Of a DNA stretch of 64,000 nt, positions 27,533 through 36,869 are shown piece after piece. The first letter of the stretch is position 1, and each line of letters begins with the position of its first letter. This DNA comes from Larsenimonas suaedae (GTDB lineage: Bacteria; Pseudomonadota; Gammaproteobacteria; Pseudomonadales; Halomonadaceae). Under the pieces are notes generated by a model, which made no database searches, was not told where the DNA came from, and saw only the letters and a program-made list of their open reading frames with translations. The stretch covers positions 248,001 through 312,000 of the forward strand of contig NZ_JAMLJI010000003.1 of assembly GCF_023712105.1 (NCBI RefSeq). The letters are read 5' to 3'. The translations under genes and the position numbers were made by a program.

Positions 27533-29194
27533 ATGGCGCAATACGTCTATACCATGAACCGGGTCGGCAAGATCGTGCCGCCCAAACGTGAAATCCTCAA
27601 GGATATTTCCCTGTCGTTCTTCCCAGGCGCCAAGATCGGCGTGTTGGGCCTGAACGGATCCGGCAAATCCTCATTGCTGCGCATCATGGCAGGCGTTGAC
27701 ACCGAATATAACGGTGAAGCCCGCCCGATGCCGAATCTGAACGTAGGGTATCTGCCGCAGGAACCCGTGCTGGATGATTCAAAGACTGTCCGTGAGGTGG
27801 TCGAGGAATCCGTCGCTCATATTCACGAGGCCCAGACCAAGCTCGACGAGGTCTATATGGCCTACGCCGACCCCGACGCCGATTTCGACGCGCTGGCCGC
27901 CGAACAGGCCCGGCTCGAAAACCTGATCGAGGCAAGCGATGCCCACAACCTCGAGCGCAAGCTCGAAGTGGCCGCCGACGCTCTGCGCCTGCCGCCGTGG
28001 GATGCGAGCATCGCCAACCTCTCAGGCGGTGAGCGTCGTCGTGTGGCGCTGTGTCGTCTACTGCTGTCAAGCCCGGACATGCTGCTGCTTGATGAGCCGA
28101 CCAACCACCTGGACGCCGAATCGGTCGCCTGGCTCGAGCGCTTTCTGGTCGAGTACCCCGGCACCGTTGTTGCGGTTACCCACGACCGCTACTTCCTCGA
28201 TAACGCGGCCGGCTGGATTCTTGAGCTTGACCGCGGCCGCGGCATTCCGTTTGAAGGCAACTATTCCAACTGGCTCGAAGCCAAGGAAAAGCGTCTCGAG
28301 CAGGAAGCCAAGCAGGAAGCCTCGCGCCAGAAGGCAATCAAGCAGGAGCTCGAGTGGGTTCGCCAGAACCCGAAGGGCCGCCAGGCCAAGAACAAGGCGC
28401 GTCTTAATCGCTTCGATGAGATGCAGTCCGGCGACTTCCAAAAGCGCAACGAGACCAACGAGATCTACATTCCGCCCGGCCCGCGCCTTGGCGATAAGGT
28501 CATCGAGTTCCATAACGTCACCAAGAGCTTTGAAGGCAAGGTGCTGTTTGAAGACCTCTCCTTCCAGGTGCCGCCCGGCGCCATCGTCGGTATTGTCGGC
28601 GGCAACGGTGCGGGCAAGTCGACCCTGTTCAAGCTGGTGGCCGGCATGGAACAGCCCGATGCCGGTAATGTCGTCATCGGTGACACCGTCGACATCGCCT
28701 ACGTCGAGCAGCTCCGTGACAAGATGAAGGACGACCAGACTGTCTGGGAGGCCGTATCCGACGGTCACGACATGCTAAGCATCAATGGCTATGAGGTCTC
28801 CTCACGCGCCTACGTCGGTCGCTTCAACTTCAAGGGCACCGATCAGCAGAAGTACCTGAAAGACCTGTCCGGCGGTGAGCGCGGACGACTTCAGTTGGCG
28901 CAGACCCTGAAACAGGGCGCCAACGTACTGCTGCTCGATGAGCCCTCGAACGATTTGGACATCGAGACCCTGCGCGCGCTCGAAGAAGCGCTGCTGGCGT
29001 TTCCGGGCTGCGCGATGGTGATCTCGCACGACCGCTGGTTCCTCGACCGCATCGCGACGCACATTCTCGCCTACGAAGGCGATTCGAGCGTCACCTTCTT
29101 CGAAGGCAACTACAGCGAGTACGAGGCGGATTATCACAAGCGCGTCGGCAACGACACGCCCAAGCGCACCAAGTACAAGCGCATCGACGCCTGA
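27533..29194 (+). CDS. ettA: Energy-dependent translational throttle protein EttA
   Basis: 553-residue ABC-F ATPase that binds the ribosomal E site and gates the first elongation steps according to ATP/ADP. Two nucleotide-binding domains: Walker A GLNGSGKSS (about 39-47) with signature LSGGERRRVA, and GGNGAGKST (about 357-365) with LSGGERGRLQLAQ. Walker B LLLDEPTNHLD and LLLDEPSNDLD. The arm insertion in domain 1 and the basic inter-domain linker (NPKGRQAKNKARLNRFDEM) distinguish EttA from Uup. Single gene with its own terminator. Confidence 0.96.
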   Translation: MAQYVYTMNRVGKIVPPKREILKDISLSFFPGAKIGVLGLNGSGKSSLLRIMAGVDTEYNGEARPMPNLNVGYLPQEPVLDDSKTVREVVEESVAHIHEAQTKLDEVYMAYADPDADFDALAAEQARLENLIEASDAHNLERKLEVAADALRLPPWDASIANLSGGERRRVALCRLLLSSPDMLLLDEPTNHLDAESVAWLERFLVEYPGTVVAVTHDRYFLDNAAGWILELDRGRGIPFEGNYSNWLEAKEKRLEQEAKQEASRQKAIKQELEWVRQNPKGRQAKNKARLNRFDEMQSGDFQKRNETNEIYIPPGPRLGDKVIEFHNVTKSFEGKVLFEDLSFQVPPGAIVGIVGGNGAGKSTLFKLVAGMEQPDAGNVVIGDTVDIAYVEQLRDKMKDDQTVWEAVSDGHDMLSINGYEVSSRAYVGRFNFKGTDQQKYLKDLSGGERGRLQLAQTLKQGANVLLLDEPSNDLDIETLRALEEALLAFPGCAMVISHDRWFLDRIATHILAYEGDSSVTFFEGNYSEYEADYHKRVGNDTPKRTKYKRIDA

Positions 29195-29210
29195 TCGACG
29201 CCTTGCCTGC

Positions 29211-29240
29211 AAAAACGCCCCGTCTCGACGGGGCGTTTTT
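29211..29240. terminator. Bidirectional intrinsic terminator
   Basis: A5, stem ACGCCCCGTC / GACGGGGCGT, T5. Between the convergent ettA and LpxL-type genes. Confidence 0.9.
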
Positions 29241-29264
29241 CATAGCGGAGTCATCGACGCACTC

Positions 29265-30188
29265 TCAATACAGCGACGGGTCGCTCTTGTTCGGCCGTGT
29301 CTTGAAGCGCCGATGCAGCCACAGATACTGCTCGGGGTGCTTTCGAATCGCCTGCTCGATGAACGCATTGATGCGTGCCGCGTCCGCCACTTCATCGCCG
29401 GTCGGGAAATTCTCGATCGCCGGCAGGTACTCGAGTGTATAGGTGTAGTCGTCCGGGTTACGGTGGAACATCAGCGGCATCACCGGCGCCCCGGTCATCC
29501 GGGCGATTTTCGCCGTCAACTTGATCGTGGCCGCCTCGACCCCGAAAAACGGCGCGAACACGCTGGCCTCACGTCCGAAATCCTGATCCGGCGAATACCA
29601 TACCGCATGGCCTGCCTTGATGCGCCGAACCACACCACGGAGATCGTGACGGTCGATCGCGGCGCCGAAGATGCGCCGGCGCGCCTTGGTCATGAAGGTT
29701 TCAAACACCGGGTTATCGTGGGGGCGATAGACCACATCGGCATCAAAAAAGAGCGAGTGCAGCGCACCGCCAAGATCAAGCGTCGAGAAGTGAATCCCGA
29801 TGATCAGAACGCCCTTCCCCTGCGCCTTGGCCTCTTCCATGTGCTCAAGGCCCTTGAAGGCCACTCGATGACGCATGTGTTCAGGGTCGCGACACCACCC
29901 GGTGGCCGTCTCCAGAATACCGATGCCATTGGCATGAAAGGTCTCGCGCACCCGCCGTGCACGCGCCGCATCGTCGAGCTCGGGGAAGCACAGCGCCAGA
30001 TTGGTCTCGGTGATGTGTCGACGACGCTTGGCAAACCGCCAGACCAGCTCACCCAACCCCTTGCCGACCCAAAGCTTCACGCGCCAGGGCAGCCAGGCGG
30101 CCAGACGCATCAATCCGATGGCGCACCAGGTTGGCCAATACCTCGGGTGGGCATGACTTTTCGGGCGTGTTCGCTTTTTCTTACCCAT
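29265..30188 (-). CDS. Lipid A biosynthesis (KDO) lauroyl-type acyltransferase, LpxL family
   Basis: 307 residues. Inner-membrane enzyme that adds a secondary acyl chain to Kdo2-lipid IVA. Catalytic HxxxxD is in GIHFSTLDL near residue 130, with the downstream YRPHDNP, YSPDQDFG and QYLWLHRRFKTRP blocks typical of LpxL/LpxP. A basic N-terminus precedes one membrane helix (WPTWCAIGLMRLAAWLPW). It follows alr by 72 bases on the same strand. A second, more divergent family member is at 43741-44697, so this is the better LpxL candidate. Confidence 0.88.
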   Translation of the reverse strand: MGKKKRTRPKSHAHPRYWPTWCAIGLMRLAAWLPWRVKLWVGKGLGELVWRFAKRRRHITETNLALCFPELDDAARARRVRETFHANGIGILETATGWCRDPEHMRHRVAFKGLEHMEEAKAQGKGVLIIGIHFSTLDLGGALHSLFFDADVVYRPHDNPVFETFMTKARRRIFGAAIDRHDLRGVVRRIKAGHAVWYSPDQDFGREASVFAPFFGVEAATIKLTAKIARMTGAPVMPLMFHRNPDDYTYTLEYLPAIENFPTGDEVADAARINAFIEQAIRKHPEQYLWLHRRFKTRPNKSDPSLY

Positions 30189-30260
30189 GGGCTGTCCAGT
30201 TCACTTAAAAAAACGCTCATTGTAGAGCGCACGCGGGCGCACTTCGAGCACCAGGCGCGT

Positions 30261-31358
30261 TCATGTCGTCAGATAGCGACGCGGTACGCGAGGCAGCACC
30301 CCGGTAAGAAGCGTATAGCTGATGGTCTCGCAGTGTCTGGCCACATCATCGACGTGGAGAGCTTCCCCCGTCGCGGCGTTCCCCCAAAGCGTCACGCGTG
30401 CGCCGACCGACACCTCGGGAAGGTCGGTAACATCGACGGTCATCATGTCCATCGAGACGCGCCCGGCAAGGGGTGCCCGCTGCCCGTCGACCAGAACGGG
30501 CGTACCATCGGGGGCGTGGCGATCATACCCGTCGCCATAGCCACAGGCGATGACCGCGATACGGCTAGGGCGCGCCGTTTTAAAGCGACCGCCATAGCCG
30601 ACCGGCTCGCCGGGCCCAAGCGTTCGAAGGGCAATTACTTCGGTCTCAAGCGTCATGACGGGCTTTAGCTGCTGACTGAGTTTGGTCGCTCGTTCAAGCG
30701 GGTCAGCGCCGTAGAGCATGATACCGGGCCGGTTCCAGGCACCATGTGCCTCAGAATGCACAAGCGTTGCCGGCGAATTCGCAAAGCTCACCGGGGCGTC
30801 GAGCCGACGGGCTACGGTACGAGCCTTTTCAAGCTGTTCGACAAACTGGGGCGAACGCTCGAGATCCGCCGAGGCAAAGTGCGTCATCAGATGACGCTGA
30901 TGGACGTTTTCCATCACCCCAAGCGCATGCCAGGTCGGCTCGACCTCATCAAGTGAGAAACCAAGCCGATGCATGCCGGAATCGAGCTTGACCCATACCG
31001 TAATCGGCCGGACAAGCGATGCGTTGGCAAGCGCCTCAATCTGCCACTGACTGTGTACGACACACCAGTAGTTACGCTCGGCAATACGCGGAAGTTCGGA
31101 GGCGTTAAAAAACCCTTCGAGCAGGGCGATCGGCTGAGTGATGCCCCCGTTTCGAAGACGGTCGGCCTCTTCGATGCTTGCCACCGCGAACGCCGGCGCC
31201 AGATCCGAAAGTGCCCGGGCGCACTCGAGCGCGCCGTGCCCGTAGGCATCGGCCTTCATGACGGCAAGCGTTTGGCTTTCAGGGGCACAGGCACAGGCCA
31301 GTTGATAGTTGTGCCGCAGGGCTGCCAGATCGATATATGCCGTTAAAGGCCGGGCCAT
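30261..31358 (-). CDS. alr: Alanine racemase
   Basis: 365 residues. PLP-dependent racemase supplying D-alanine for peptidoglycan. The PLP lysine is Lys35 in MKADAYGHG, the opposite catalytic tyrosine is in GYGDGYDRHA, and FKTARPSRIAVIACGYGDG and GRVSMDMMTVD are family blocks. Could instead be the catabolic DadX; no dadA is next to it, so alr is preferred. Confidence 0.93.
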   Translation of the reverse strand: MARPLTAYIDLAALRHNYQLACACAPESQTLAVMKADAYGHGALECARALSDLAPAFAVASIEEADRLRNGGITQPIALLEGFFNASELPRIAERNYWCVVHSQWQIEALANASLVRPITVWVKLDSGMHRLGFSLDEVEPTWHALGVMENVHQRHLMTHFASADLERSPQFVEQLEKARTVARRLDAPVSFANSPATLVHSEAHGAWNRPGIMLYGADPLERATKLSQQLKPVMTLETEVIALRTLGPGEPVGYGGRFKTARPSRIAVIACGYGDGYDRHAPDGTPVLVDGQRAPLAGRVSMDMMTVDVTDLPEVSVGARVTLWGNAATGEALHVDDVARHCETISYTLLTGVLPRVPRRYLTT

Positions 31359-31420
31359 GACGTAACTCCACAGTAAAATACGCCGTTATTGTCGCGTCAG
31401 ACCCGGCGCGCGACAAGCGC

Positions 31421-32905
31421 CTAGCGCTCGGGTGTGAGCCGAGCCGGTGTTACGGCGCCGAATACGTTGGAGTCCTGATCGACGGTACTGATCTCGCGGC
31501 TCAGAAGATCCTGATCGTTACTGCGATCGGAAATGTCGAGCTGCACGGCCTTGTCGGCGTCGAGCCACTTGTTGAGTGCCTCGAGCGTGCCCTGATCCAG
31601 GACACCGGCGGCCTGACGCAGATTCAGCATATCGAGGATATAGTCATAGCGTGCGTCGGCGTAGTTCGACATCGCGGTGTAGAAATCCTGTTCGGCGTCC
31701 AGGACATCGACGATGTTGTAAGTGCCGACCTGGTAGCCCTGACGTCTGGCATCGAGCGAGCTGCGCGCTGAGGCGATCGCCTTTTTCTGTGCCGCAATGC
31801 TGTAGATCGCGTTATTGACCTGCGCGTAATAGGAACGGGCGTTTTGAACCGCGGTTCGAAGCTGATCCTCAGCCTGAAACTGGGTCTGTTCGAGCGTATA
31901 GGTATTGGCGCGAACCTGAGCACTGGTCGATCCGCCGGAGAAAATCGGCACGTTGACCTGCACCCCAAAGGTCGTGTCACCGGAGTGGCCGCGAATGTAA
32001 TCCTGATTGGACTTGCTGTAATCGTAGTTGGCAAAGGCACTTACCACCGGCAGGTGCCCGGCGCGCGCGGTTTTGACATCGGCGCGGGCTGCCTTGACCG
32101 CAGCTTTTGCGGCCAGCAGCGTGATGTTTTGAGTCGCTGCCATGCTTGCCCAGTCGTCACGGGAGCTGGGCTTGGGCCGCTCGATCGGAAGATCGCTCTT
32201 GAGCGTATCGATCGAGGCGTATTGCTTGCCGGTCAGCTGCTCAAGGCTTTCAAACGCCACTTCAAGCGCGCTCTCCTGAGAGATCCGCTGAGCACGGGCA
32301 CTGTCATAGGACGACTCGGCCGAACGCACCGCGGGAATCGCGACCACACCGACCTCGAACTGCTGACGAACCTGCTCGAACTCACGCTGCAGCGCACGTT
32401 CCTGCGCGCGGTAGGTCTCAAGCAGCTCATGCGCTCTCAGCACTTCGAAATAGGCTTCAGCCACATTGTAGAAGAGCTGCTGACGGTCACCGGCAAGCGT
32501 CAGCGCCTGCTGAGCCGTCGAGCGTTCGGCCGCCTCGAGCTGAAACCAGTTGGTTGCATCGAACAGCGACTGAGTCAGCTGAACATTGGCCGACGTGGCG
32601 CCGTAGTCGTCATCGCTGCCTCGGGCCGCGGCCGTACCGCCCCCGGCCGTCGCGGCACCGGCGCTTGAATCCGGGCTCGAGATCACGTGATAACGCGTAT
32701 GCGTTGCAGACGCCGTGATCTGGGGCAACAGGTCGCCGCGCTGCACATCTTCCTGAGCCTCGGTGCTGTCGTACCCGGCACGGGAGGCGGCGTAGTTTGC
32801 GTTGTTGCTCATCGCATCGCGGGTAATGGACATCAGGTCGGCGGCCTGTACCTGGGTCGAGGCGGCAAGCGCCACGGCCAATGAGAGCGCCTTGATTCTT
32901 GGCAT
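31421..32905 (-). CDS. tolC: TolC-type outer membrane efflux channel
   Basis: 494-residue precursor from the ATG at 32905 (AGGAA 8 bases upstream). Signal peptide MPRIKALSLAVALAASTQVQ with cleavage after AQA. Two OEP repeats follow: ATNWFQLEAAERSTAQQALT in the first and the RRQGYQVGTYNIVDVLDAEQ helix in the second, with a conserved YxVGxxxxxDVL pattern. It forms the outer-membrane channel for RND and ABC pumps and type I secretion. The C-terminus is acidic. The upstream region holds a TetR-type palindrome. Confidence 0.92.
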   Translation of the reverse strand: MPRIKALSLAVALAASTQVQAADLMSITRDAMSNNANYAASRAGYDSTEAQEDVQRGDLLPQITASATHTRYHVISSPDSSAGAATAGGGTAAARGSDDDYGATSANVQLTQSLFDATNWFQLEAAERSTAQQALTLAGDRQQLFYNVAEAYFEVLRAHELLETYRAQERALQREFEQVRQQFEVGVVAIPAVRSAESSYDSARAQRISQESALEVAFESLEQLTGKQYASIDTLKSDLPIERPKPSSRDDWASMAATQNITLLAAKAAVKAARADVKTARAGHLPVVSAFANYDYSKSNQDYIRGHSGDTTFGVQVNVPIFSGGSTSAQVRANTYTLEQTQFQAEDQLRTAVQNARSYYAQVNNAIYSIAAQKKAIASARSSLDARRQGYQVGTYNIVDVLDAEQDFYTAMSNYADARYDYILDMLNLRQAAGVLDQGTLEALNKWLDADKAVQLDISDRSNDQDLLSREISTVDQDSNVFGAVTPARLTPER

Positions 32906-32992
32906 GGGAATAAGTTCCTGTAACGGCTTTGCGCATTGATAGACGGCGGCTTCGAACAGCTCGCATCGCGCTCGAGCGCATTGATCAGACAT

Positions 32993-33044
32993 ACATACAA
33001 GAATGCATGTTGGTTTCTCTATAGTCTATCGCGTCATGGTGCAA
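32993..33044 (-). promoter_or_regulatory. Candidate tolC promoter with AcrR/TetR-type operator
   Basis: On the minus strand TTGCAC (33044-33039) and TATAGA (33023-33018) form a weak promoter with a 15-base spacer. Just downstream, 32993-33010 is an imperfect palindrome ACATGCA...TGTATGT, resembling the TACATACA/TGTATGTA half-sites of AcrR-type operators. The position over the start of transcription would suit repression. Confidence 0.4.
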
Positions 33045-33068
33045 ATAAAAAAGCATTCTCCGAACGAG

Positions 33069-33095
33069 AACGGGCGGACCCAAGGTCCGCCCGTT
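33069..33095 (-). terminator. Terminator hairpin downstream of rpoS
   Basis: Perfect 12-base stem AACGGGCGGACC / GGTCCGCCCGTT with a 3-base loop, about 35 bases after the rpoS stop. The T tract is weak on the minus strand and better on the plus strand. Confidence 0.65.
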
Positions 33096-33127
33096 TTAGC
33101 AATCATTGCACCGTCGCAAGGTGCGGC

Positions 33128-34105
33128 TTAATGCTGATCGAAGATCGATTCGAGAGAAAGCCCCTGCCCTTCCAGCATCTTGCGCAGCTTCTTGAGCGCC
33201 TCGACCTGAATCTGGCGAACCCGCTCGCGGGTCAGACCGATTTCGGCACCGACGTCTTCAAGCGTTGCAGGCTCATGCCCACGCAGTCCGAAACGACGTA
33301 CCACGACTTCCATCTGCTTCTGGGTAAGCTCGGCGAGCCACTCATCCACGTGCGCCTTGACGTCGAAATCGACCAGATCGGATTCCGGCCCGGATTCATT
33401 TTCATCGGCGATGGTGTCGATCAGAGGCTTGTCGCTTTCACTGCCTACCGGATAGTCGACCGAAGATACGCGCTCATTGAGCCCGAGCATCTTCTTAACG
33501 GTCTCAACAGGCTTGTCGAGATGTGCGGCAATCTCTTCAGCGGTCGGCTCATGGTCAAGTTTCTGTGTCAGCTCGCGCGAGGCGCGCAGATAGACGTTCA
33601 TTTCCTTGACGACATGAATCGGCAGACGAATCGTACGGGTCTGGTTCATCAGCGCCCGCTCGATGGTCTGGCGAATCCACCAGGTGGCATAGGTAGAAAA
33701 TCGGAACCCGCGCTCGGGATCGAATTTTTCCACGGCGCGAATAAGCCCCAGATTGCCTTCCTCGATCAGATCGAGCAGCGTAAGACCACGGTTGAGATAG
33801 CGCCTTGAGATCTTGACGACCAGGCGAAGGTTGGATTCGATCATGCGCTGGCGCCCGGCCGGGTCACCTTTCTGCGCAAGACGGCCGTAAAACACCTCTT
33901 CTTCAGGTGTCAGAAGCGGGGAGAACCCGATTTCGTTCAAATAGATCTGAGTGGCGTCCAGACTTTGGCTGGACTGTTTTTCATCGCGATTGAGAGCCTT
34001 CTCAAACGCGCTTTCTTCCTCGGCGACGTCATTGTCATCAAGATTCAGTTCCGCGTCGGCGTCTTCAAGATTTACGTCCTGTAGATCTCGTTCTGCTACC
34101 GTCAT
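33128..34105 (-). CDS. rpoS: RNA polymerase sigma factor RpoS
   Basis: 325 residues, the stationary-phase and general stress sigma factor. Region 1.2 [20 protein letters not shown], region 2 [20 protein letters not shown] and [18 protein letters not shown], region 3 [14 protein letters not shown]-like, region 4 [23 protein letters not shown]. The sequence after nlpD and the short acidic N-terminus separate it from RpoD. 119 bases follow the nlpD stop; as in relatives the main rpoS promoter may lie inside nlpD. Confidence 0.96.
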   Translation of the reverse strand: MTVAERDLQDVNLEDADAELNLDDNDVAEEESAFEKALNRDEKQSSQSLDATQIYLNEIGFSPLLTPEEEVFYGRLAQKGDPAGRQRMIESNLRLVVKISRRYLNRGLTLLDLIEEGNLGLIRAVEKFDPERGFRFSTYATWWIRQTIERALMNQTRTIRLPIHVVKEMNVYLRASRELTQKLDHEPTAEEIAAHLDKPVETVKKMLGLNERVSSVDYPVGSESDKPLIDTIADENESGPESDLVDFDVKAHVDEWLAELTQKQMEVVVRRFGLRGHEPATLEDVGAEIGLTRERVRQIQVEALKKLRKMLEGQGLSLESIFDQH

Positions 34106-34224
34106 AGCTATTACCCCTTTTCGTTCAAAGCTTCCATTGCCCAGAATCGGGTATCGACGTTGCTTTATTATTGTGTCTTCTTAATGACGGGGCGCCTGGG
34201 TAGTCGATCACGCCCCGTATCGTA

Positions 34225-35145
34225 TCACCCTTGGTCCGGTAGATAGTTCATCGGATCCTGTGGCTGACCGTCCTTGCGAATTTCGAAATGAAGCGCAACG
34301 CGGTCGGCATCGCTGTTCCCCATCGTCGCAATGGTCTGTCCGGCACTGACCACGTCGTTTTCCTTCACCTTCAAGGTATCGTTGTGGGCGTACGCGCTCA
34401 GGAAATGATCATTGTGTTTGAGGATGACAAGGTTGCCGTAGCCGCGGACACCGCTGCCTGCGTAAACAACGATACCTGGGCCAGCCGCCGTCACAGGTTG
34501 CCCCTTTTGACCGGCAATATCAATGCCTGCTGTTATGTTTCTCTTGTCTTCGAACGTACCGACGATTTGACCCTTGGAAGGCCACTGCCACTGCACGTTC
34601 TTGACCGGCGAATACTCCTGTTTGGCGGGCTTTGACTGCTCGACAGCGCCGGCCACCTGAGTGCCGAGCTCGTTGCCGGCGCTGTCGGTGGATGCACCAT
34701 CTGCATGCGGGCTGGCCGCCTCGATAGGTGTTGCACTGATGCCGTTCGAGTCGGATTCATCGCTTCCGGACAGCAGCCAGGAATCGTCCGAATCATCCGC
34801 ACCGCCCCCATTGAGCGGCGTGGTCTTGGCGCCCTGCGGCGCATTGCCGCTGTCTGAAGGCATACCGCCCCCCGCGCCGGCCTCATTGAGTTTCAGCGTC
34901 TGACCGGGACGAAGGTTATAGGGCGGCTCGAGGCCATTGAGCATCGCAAGCGTTCGGAAATCGCTGTCGTGCTGCCAGGCGATACTGTAAAGGGTATCGC
35001 CGCGGCGTACATTGTACGATGCGGGCTTGGTCGCCTGCCCCTGGTCGAAGGAGCGGTCCGAAATCTGAGCGGGGTTGGTGCTTGTGGCACAGCCGGCAAG
35101 GGCGCCAAACGCCGCCAGGGCACCGATGACGATATAGGTTTTCAT
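34225..35145 (-). CDS. nlpD: Murein hydrolase activator NlpD, lipoprotein
   Basis: 306 residues. Lipoprotein signal with lipobox LAGC (Cys near residue 18), a LysM peptidoglycan-binding domain about residues 37-81 (VRRGDTLYSIAWQHDSDF), a Ser/Asp/Gly-rich linker, then an M23/LytM domain from about residue 200. The LytM domain lacks the first metal-ligand histidine (AGIDIAG instead of HxGxDI), so it should be an amidase activator rather than a peptidase. GGAGAGAAG precedes the ATG, which is 4 bases after the DUF368 stop. Confidence 0.92.
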   Translation of the reverse strand: MKTYIVIGALAAFGALAGCATSTNPAQISDRSFDQGQATKPASYNVRRGDTLYSIAWQHDSDFRTLAMLNGLEPPYNLRPGQTLKLNEAGAGGGMPSDSGNAPQGAKTTPLNGGGADDSDDSWLLSGSDESDSNGISATPIEAASPHADGASTDSAGNELGTQVAGAVEQSKPAKQEYSPVKNVQWQWPSKGQIVGTFEDKRNITAGIDIAGQKGQPVTAAGPGIVVYAGSGVRGYGNLVILKHNDHFLSAYAHNDTLKVKENDVVSAGQTIATMGNSDADRVALHFEIRKDGQPQDPMNYLPDQG

Positions 35146-35149
35146 GACT

Positions 35150-36082
35150 TCACTTCTCTCCTGATGCGTCTGAGGGAGCATTGCGTTCACCAAGGGCCAC
35201 GACCAGCGCGACGCCGACAGCCATCAGCGCGAACGCCAACACCCACTGAGGGTCGCTGCCGGTCACCGCACCGTAATGGTTCGGCCACAAGAGCTGGTGG
35301 TCTAGCGGAATCTTGTCGCCATTGTCGGCCAGCCGATACGCACTCAATGTTTTCCAGGGCCAGAGGGTCGGCAACGACCCGAGGATGAACCCGATCAACA
35401 GTTGCAGGGTCATGGCATGGTGGTGCTTGAACAGCCACGACAGAACCCGTGAAAAGGTAAAAAGACCGACCAGACAGCCGAGCGCGAACTTGACGATCAG
35501 CATCAAATCGAAACTTTTGATGCCGCCCATGACCGTGCCATACATACCCATGGTCAACAAAAGAAAACTGCCGGATACGCCAGGCAACAGCATGGCACTG
35601 ATCGCGATGGCGCCGGCGATAAACAGCATCCATCCGCCGTCATTACCTGCAGGCAGCAGTGACGGCAGGTAATAGGCAAGGGCCACCCCGGCCACCAGCG
35701 CCACTAGATGCGCAGGGTTCCAGTGCGTCAACCGCCGAGCAACGACATAGGCCGAGGCCAGCACCAGCCCGAAGAAGAACGCATTGAGCAGCAGCGGGTA
35801 GGCGTCCATCAGATAGGTCACCAGGTGTGCAACCGTCACCAGGCTCGTCAGGATGCCAAGCATCAGTGGAATCAAAAAGCCGAAGTTCAAAAACTCAAGC
35901 ATGCGAAGCGTTCCGCCCTCGCGCCAGACACCGATCGCCTCCGGCCCGAACCGCCGGATCGTATGTATAAGCTCTTCATAGATGCCGGTAATGAAGGCGA
36001 TGGTGCCTCCGGAGACGCCGGGCACGGCATCAGCCGCGCCCATCCCTGCGCCTTTGAGATACAGCGTTAACGCACGATTCAC
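35150..36082 (-). CDS. DUF368 membrane protein, polyprenyl-phosphate translocase (PopT) type
   Basis: 310 residues with about eight membrane helices. It begins with GMGAADAVPGVSGGTIAFIT, the DUF368 signature, repeated in part later as AMLLPGVSGSFLLL. DUF368 proteins have been reported to flip undecaprenyl phosphate back to the cytoplasmic face for peptidoglycan and polysaccharide synthesis, mattering at alkaline pH. The start is GTG with AAGGAGAG upstream. It lies between surE and nlpD, where enterics and pseudomonads carry pcm. Confidence 0.85.
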   Translation of the reverse strand: MNRALTLYLKGAGMGAADAVPGVSGGTIAFITGIYEELIHTIRRFGPEAIGVWREGGTLRMLEFLNFGFLIPLMLGILTSLVTVAHLVTYLMDAYPLLLNAFFFGLVLASAYVVARRLTHWNPAHLVALVAGVALAYYLPSLLPAGNDGGWMLFIAGAIAISAMLLPGVSGSFLLLTMGMYGTVMGGIKSFDLMLIVKFALGCLVGLFTFSRVLSWLFKHHHAMTLQLLIGFILGSLPTLWPWKTLSAYRLADNGDKIPLDHQLLWPNHYGAVTGSDPQWVLAFALMAVGVALVVALGERNAPSDASGEK

Positions 36083-36116
36083 CCTTCTCTCCTTGTGATG
36101 TCGGGACCGATAAAAG

Positions 36117-36869
36117 TCATGTCAGGTTCAAGGCCCCGAGCCAATTCTGAACGTCGCCGATGGCGCTGTGGCGGGTAAGGTCGGTCATCAAGGGCGTCAC
36201 CGAGATCAAGCCCTGATCGATGGCGGCGAAGTCGGTATCATCACCGTCATCGGCGTTTTCACCGGCAAGCGCAATCCAGTAGCGCGGCCGCCCGCGCGGG
36301 TCACGTACTTCAAGTGGCTGGTCGCTCGGCCCGCGATGGCCAAGACGGGTCACACGAATGCCCTTGATCGCCGCCCACGGCAGATCCGGCACGTTGACAT
36401 TGAGCAGGCTTCTGGGCGGAAGCGTCAGATGGCCGGTTTGTTCGATCAACATCCTGGCCGCCCTGGCCGCCGAATCGAAGTGTGTCTTACCGCACAGCGA
36501 GACCGCCATGGCCGGAAGGCCGAGCGAGCGCCCCTCCATGGCCGCAGCGACCGTGCCGGAATAGAGCACGTCATCGCCCAGATTGCCGCCATGGTTGATT
36601 CCCGAGACCACCATATCCGGCGTCGGTTCCCAAAGTTCTCGCACACCCAGGTACACACAGTCCGCAGGCGTCCCATCGACGTAGTAATACCCGTTGTCCA
36701 ATTGTCCTACCGACAGCGGGCGCGTCAGTGTAAGCGCATTGCTTGCGCCACTCTTGTCTCGATCGGGCGCAACGACCCGCACATGAAAGGCATCCGATAG
36801 CGCATCACTTAGCGCCTTGAGTCCGGGCGCATGAACGCCATCGTCGTTGGACAGCAGCAATTGCTTCAT
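36117..36869 (-). CDS. surE: 5'/3'-nucleotidase SurE
   Basis: 250 residues; metal-dependent phosphatase acting on nucleoside monophosphates, part of stationary-phase survival. N-terminal [13 protein letters not shown] gives the Asp-Asp metal pair, and [20 protein letters not shown] is the second metal/active-site loop. The ATG at 36869 overlaps the truD stop (ATGA). Longer in-frame starts run into truD and are not supported. Confidence 0.95.
   Translation of the reverse strand: MKQLLLSNDDGVHAPGLKALSDALSDAFHVRVVAPDRDKSGASNALTLTRPLSVGQLDNGYYYVDGTPADCVYLGVRELWEPTPDMVVSGINHGGNLGDDVLYSGTVAAAMEGRSLGLPAMAVSLCGKTHFDSAARAARMLIEQTGHLTLPPRSLLNVNVPDLPWAAIKGIRVTRLGHRGPSDQPLEVRDPRGRPRYWIALAGENADDGDDTDFAAIDQGLISVTPLMTDLTRHSAIGDVQNWLGALNLT

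Noticed and set aside
28067-28768. Minus-strand open frame of 233 codons under ettA
   Set aside because: Antisense shadow of ettA with no ribosome binding site or domain.
29313-30668. Plus-strand open frame of 451 codons across the LpxL-type and alr genes
   Set aside because: It runs antisense to two clearly conserved genes, has no known domain and reflects high G+C leaving antisense frames open.
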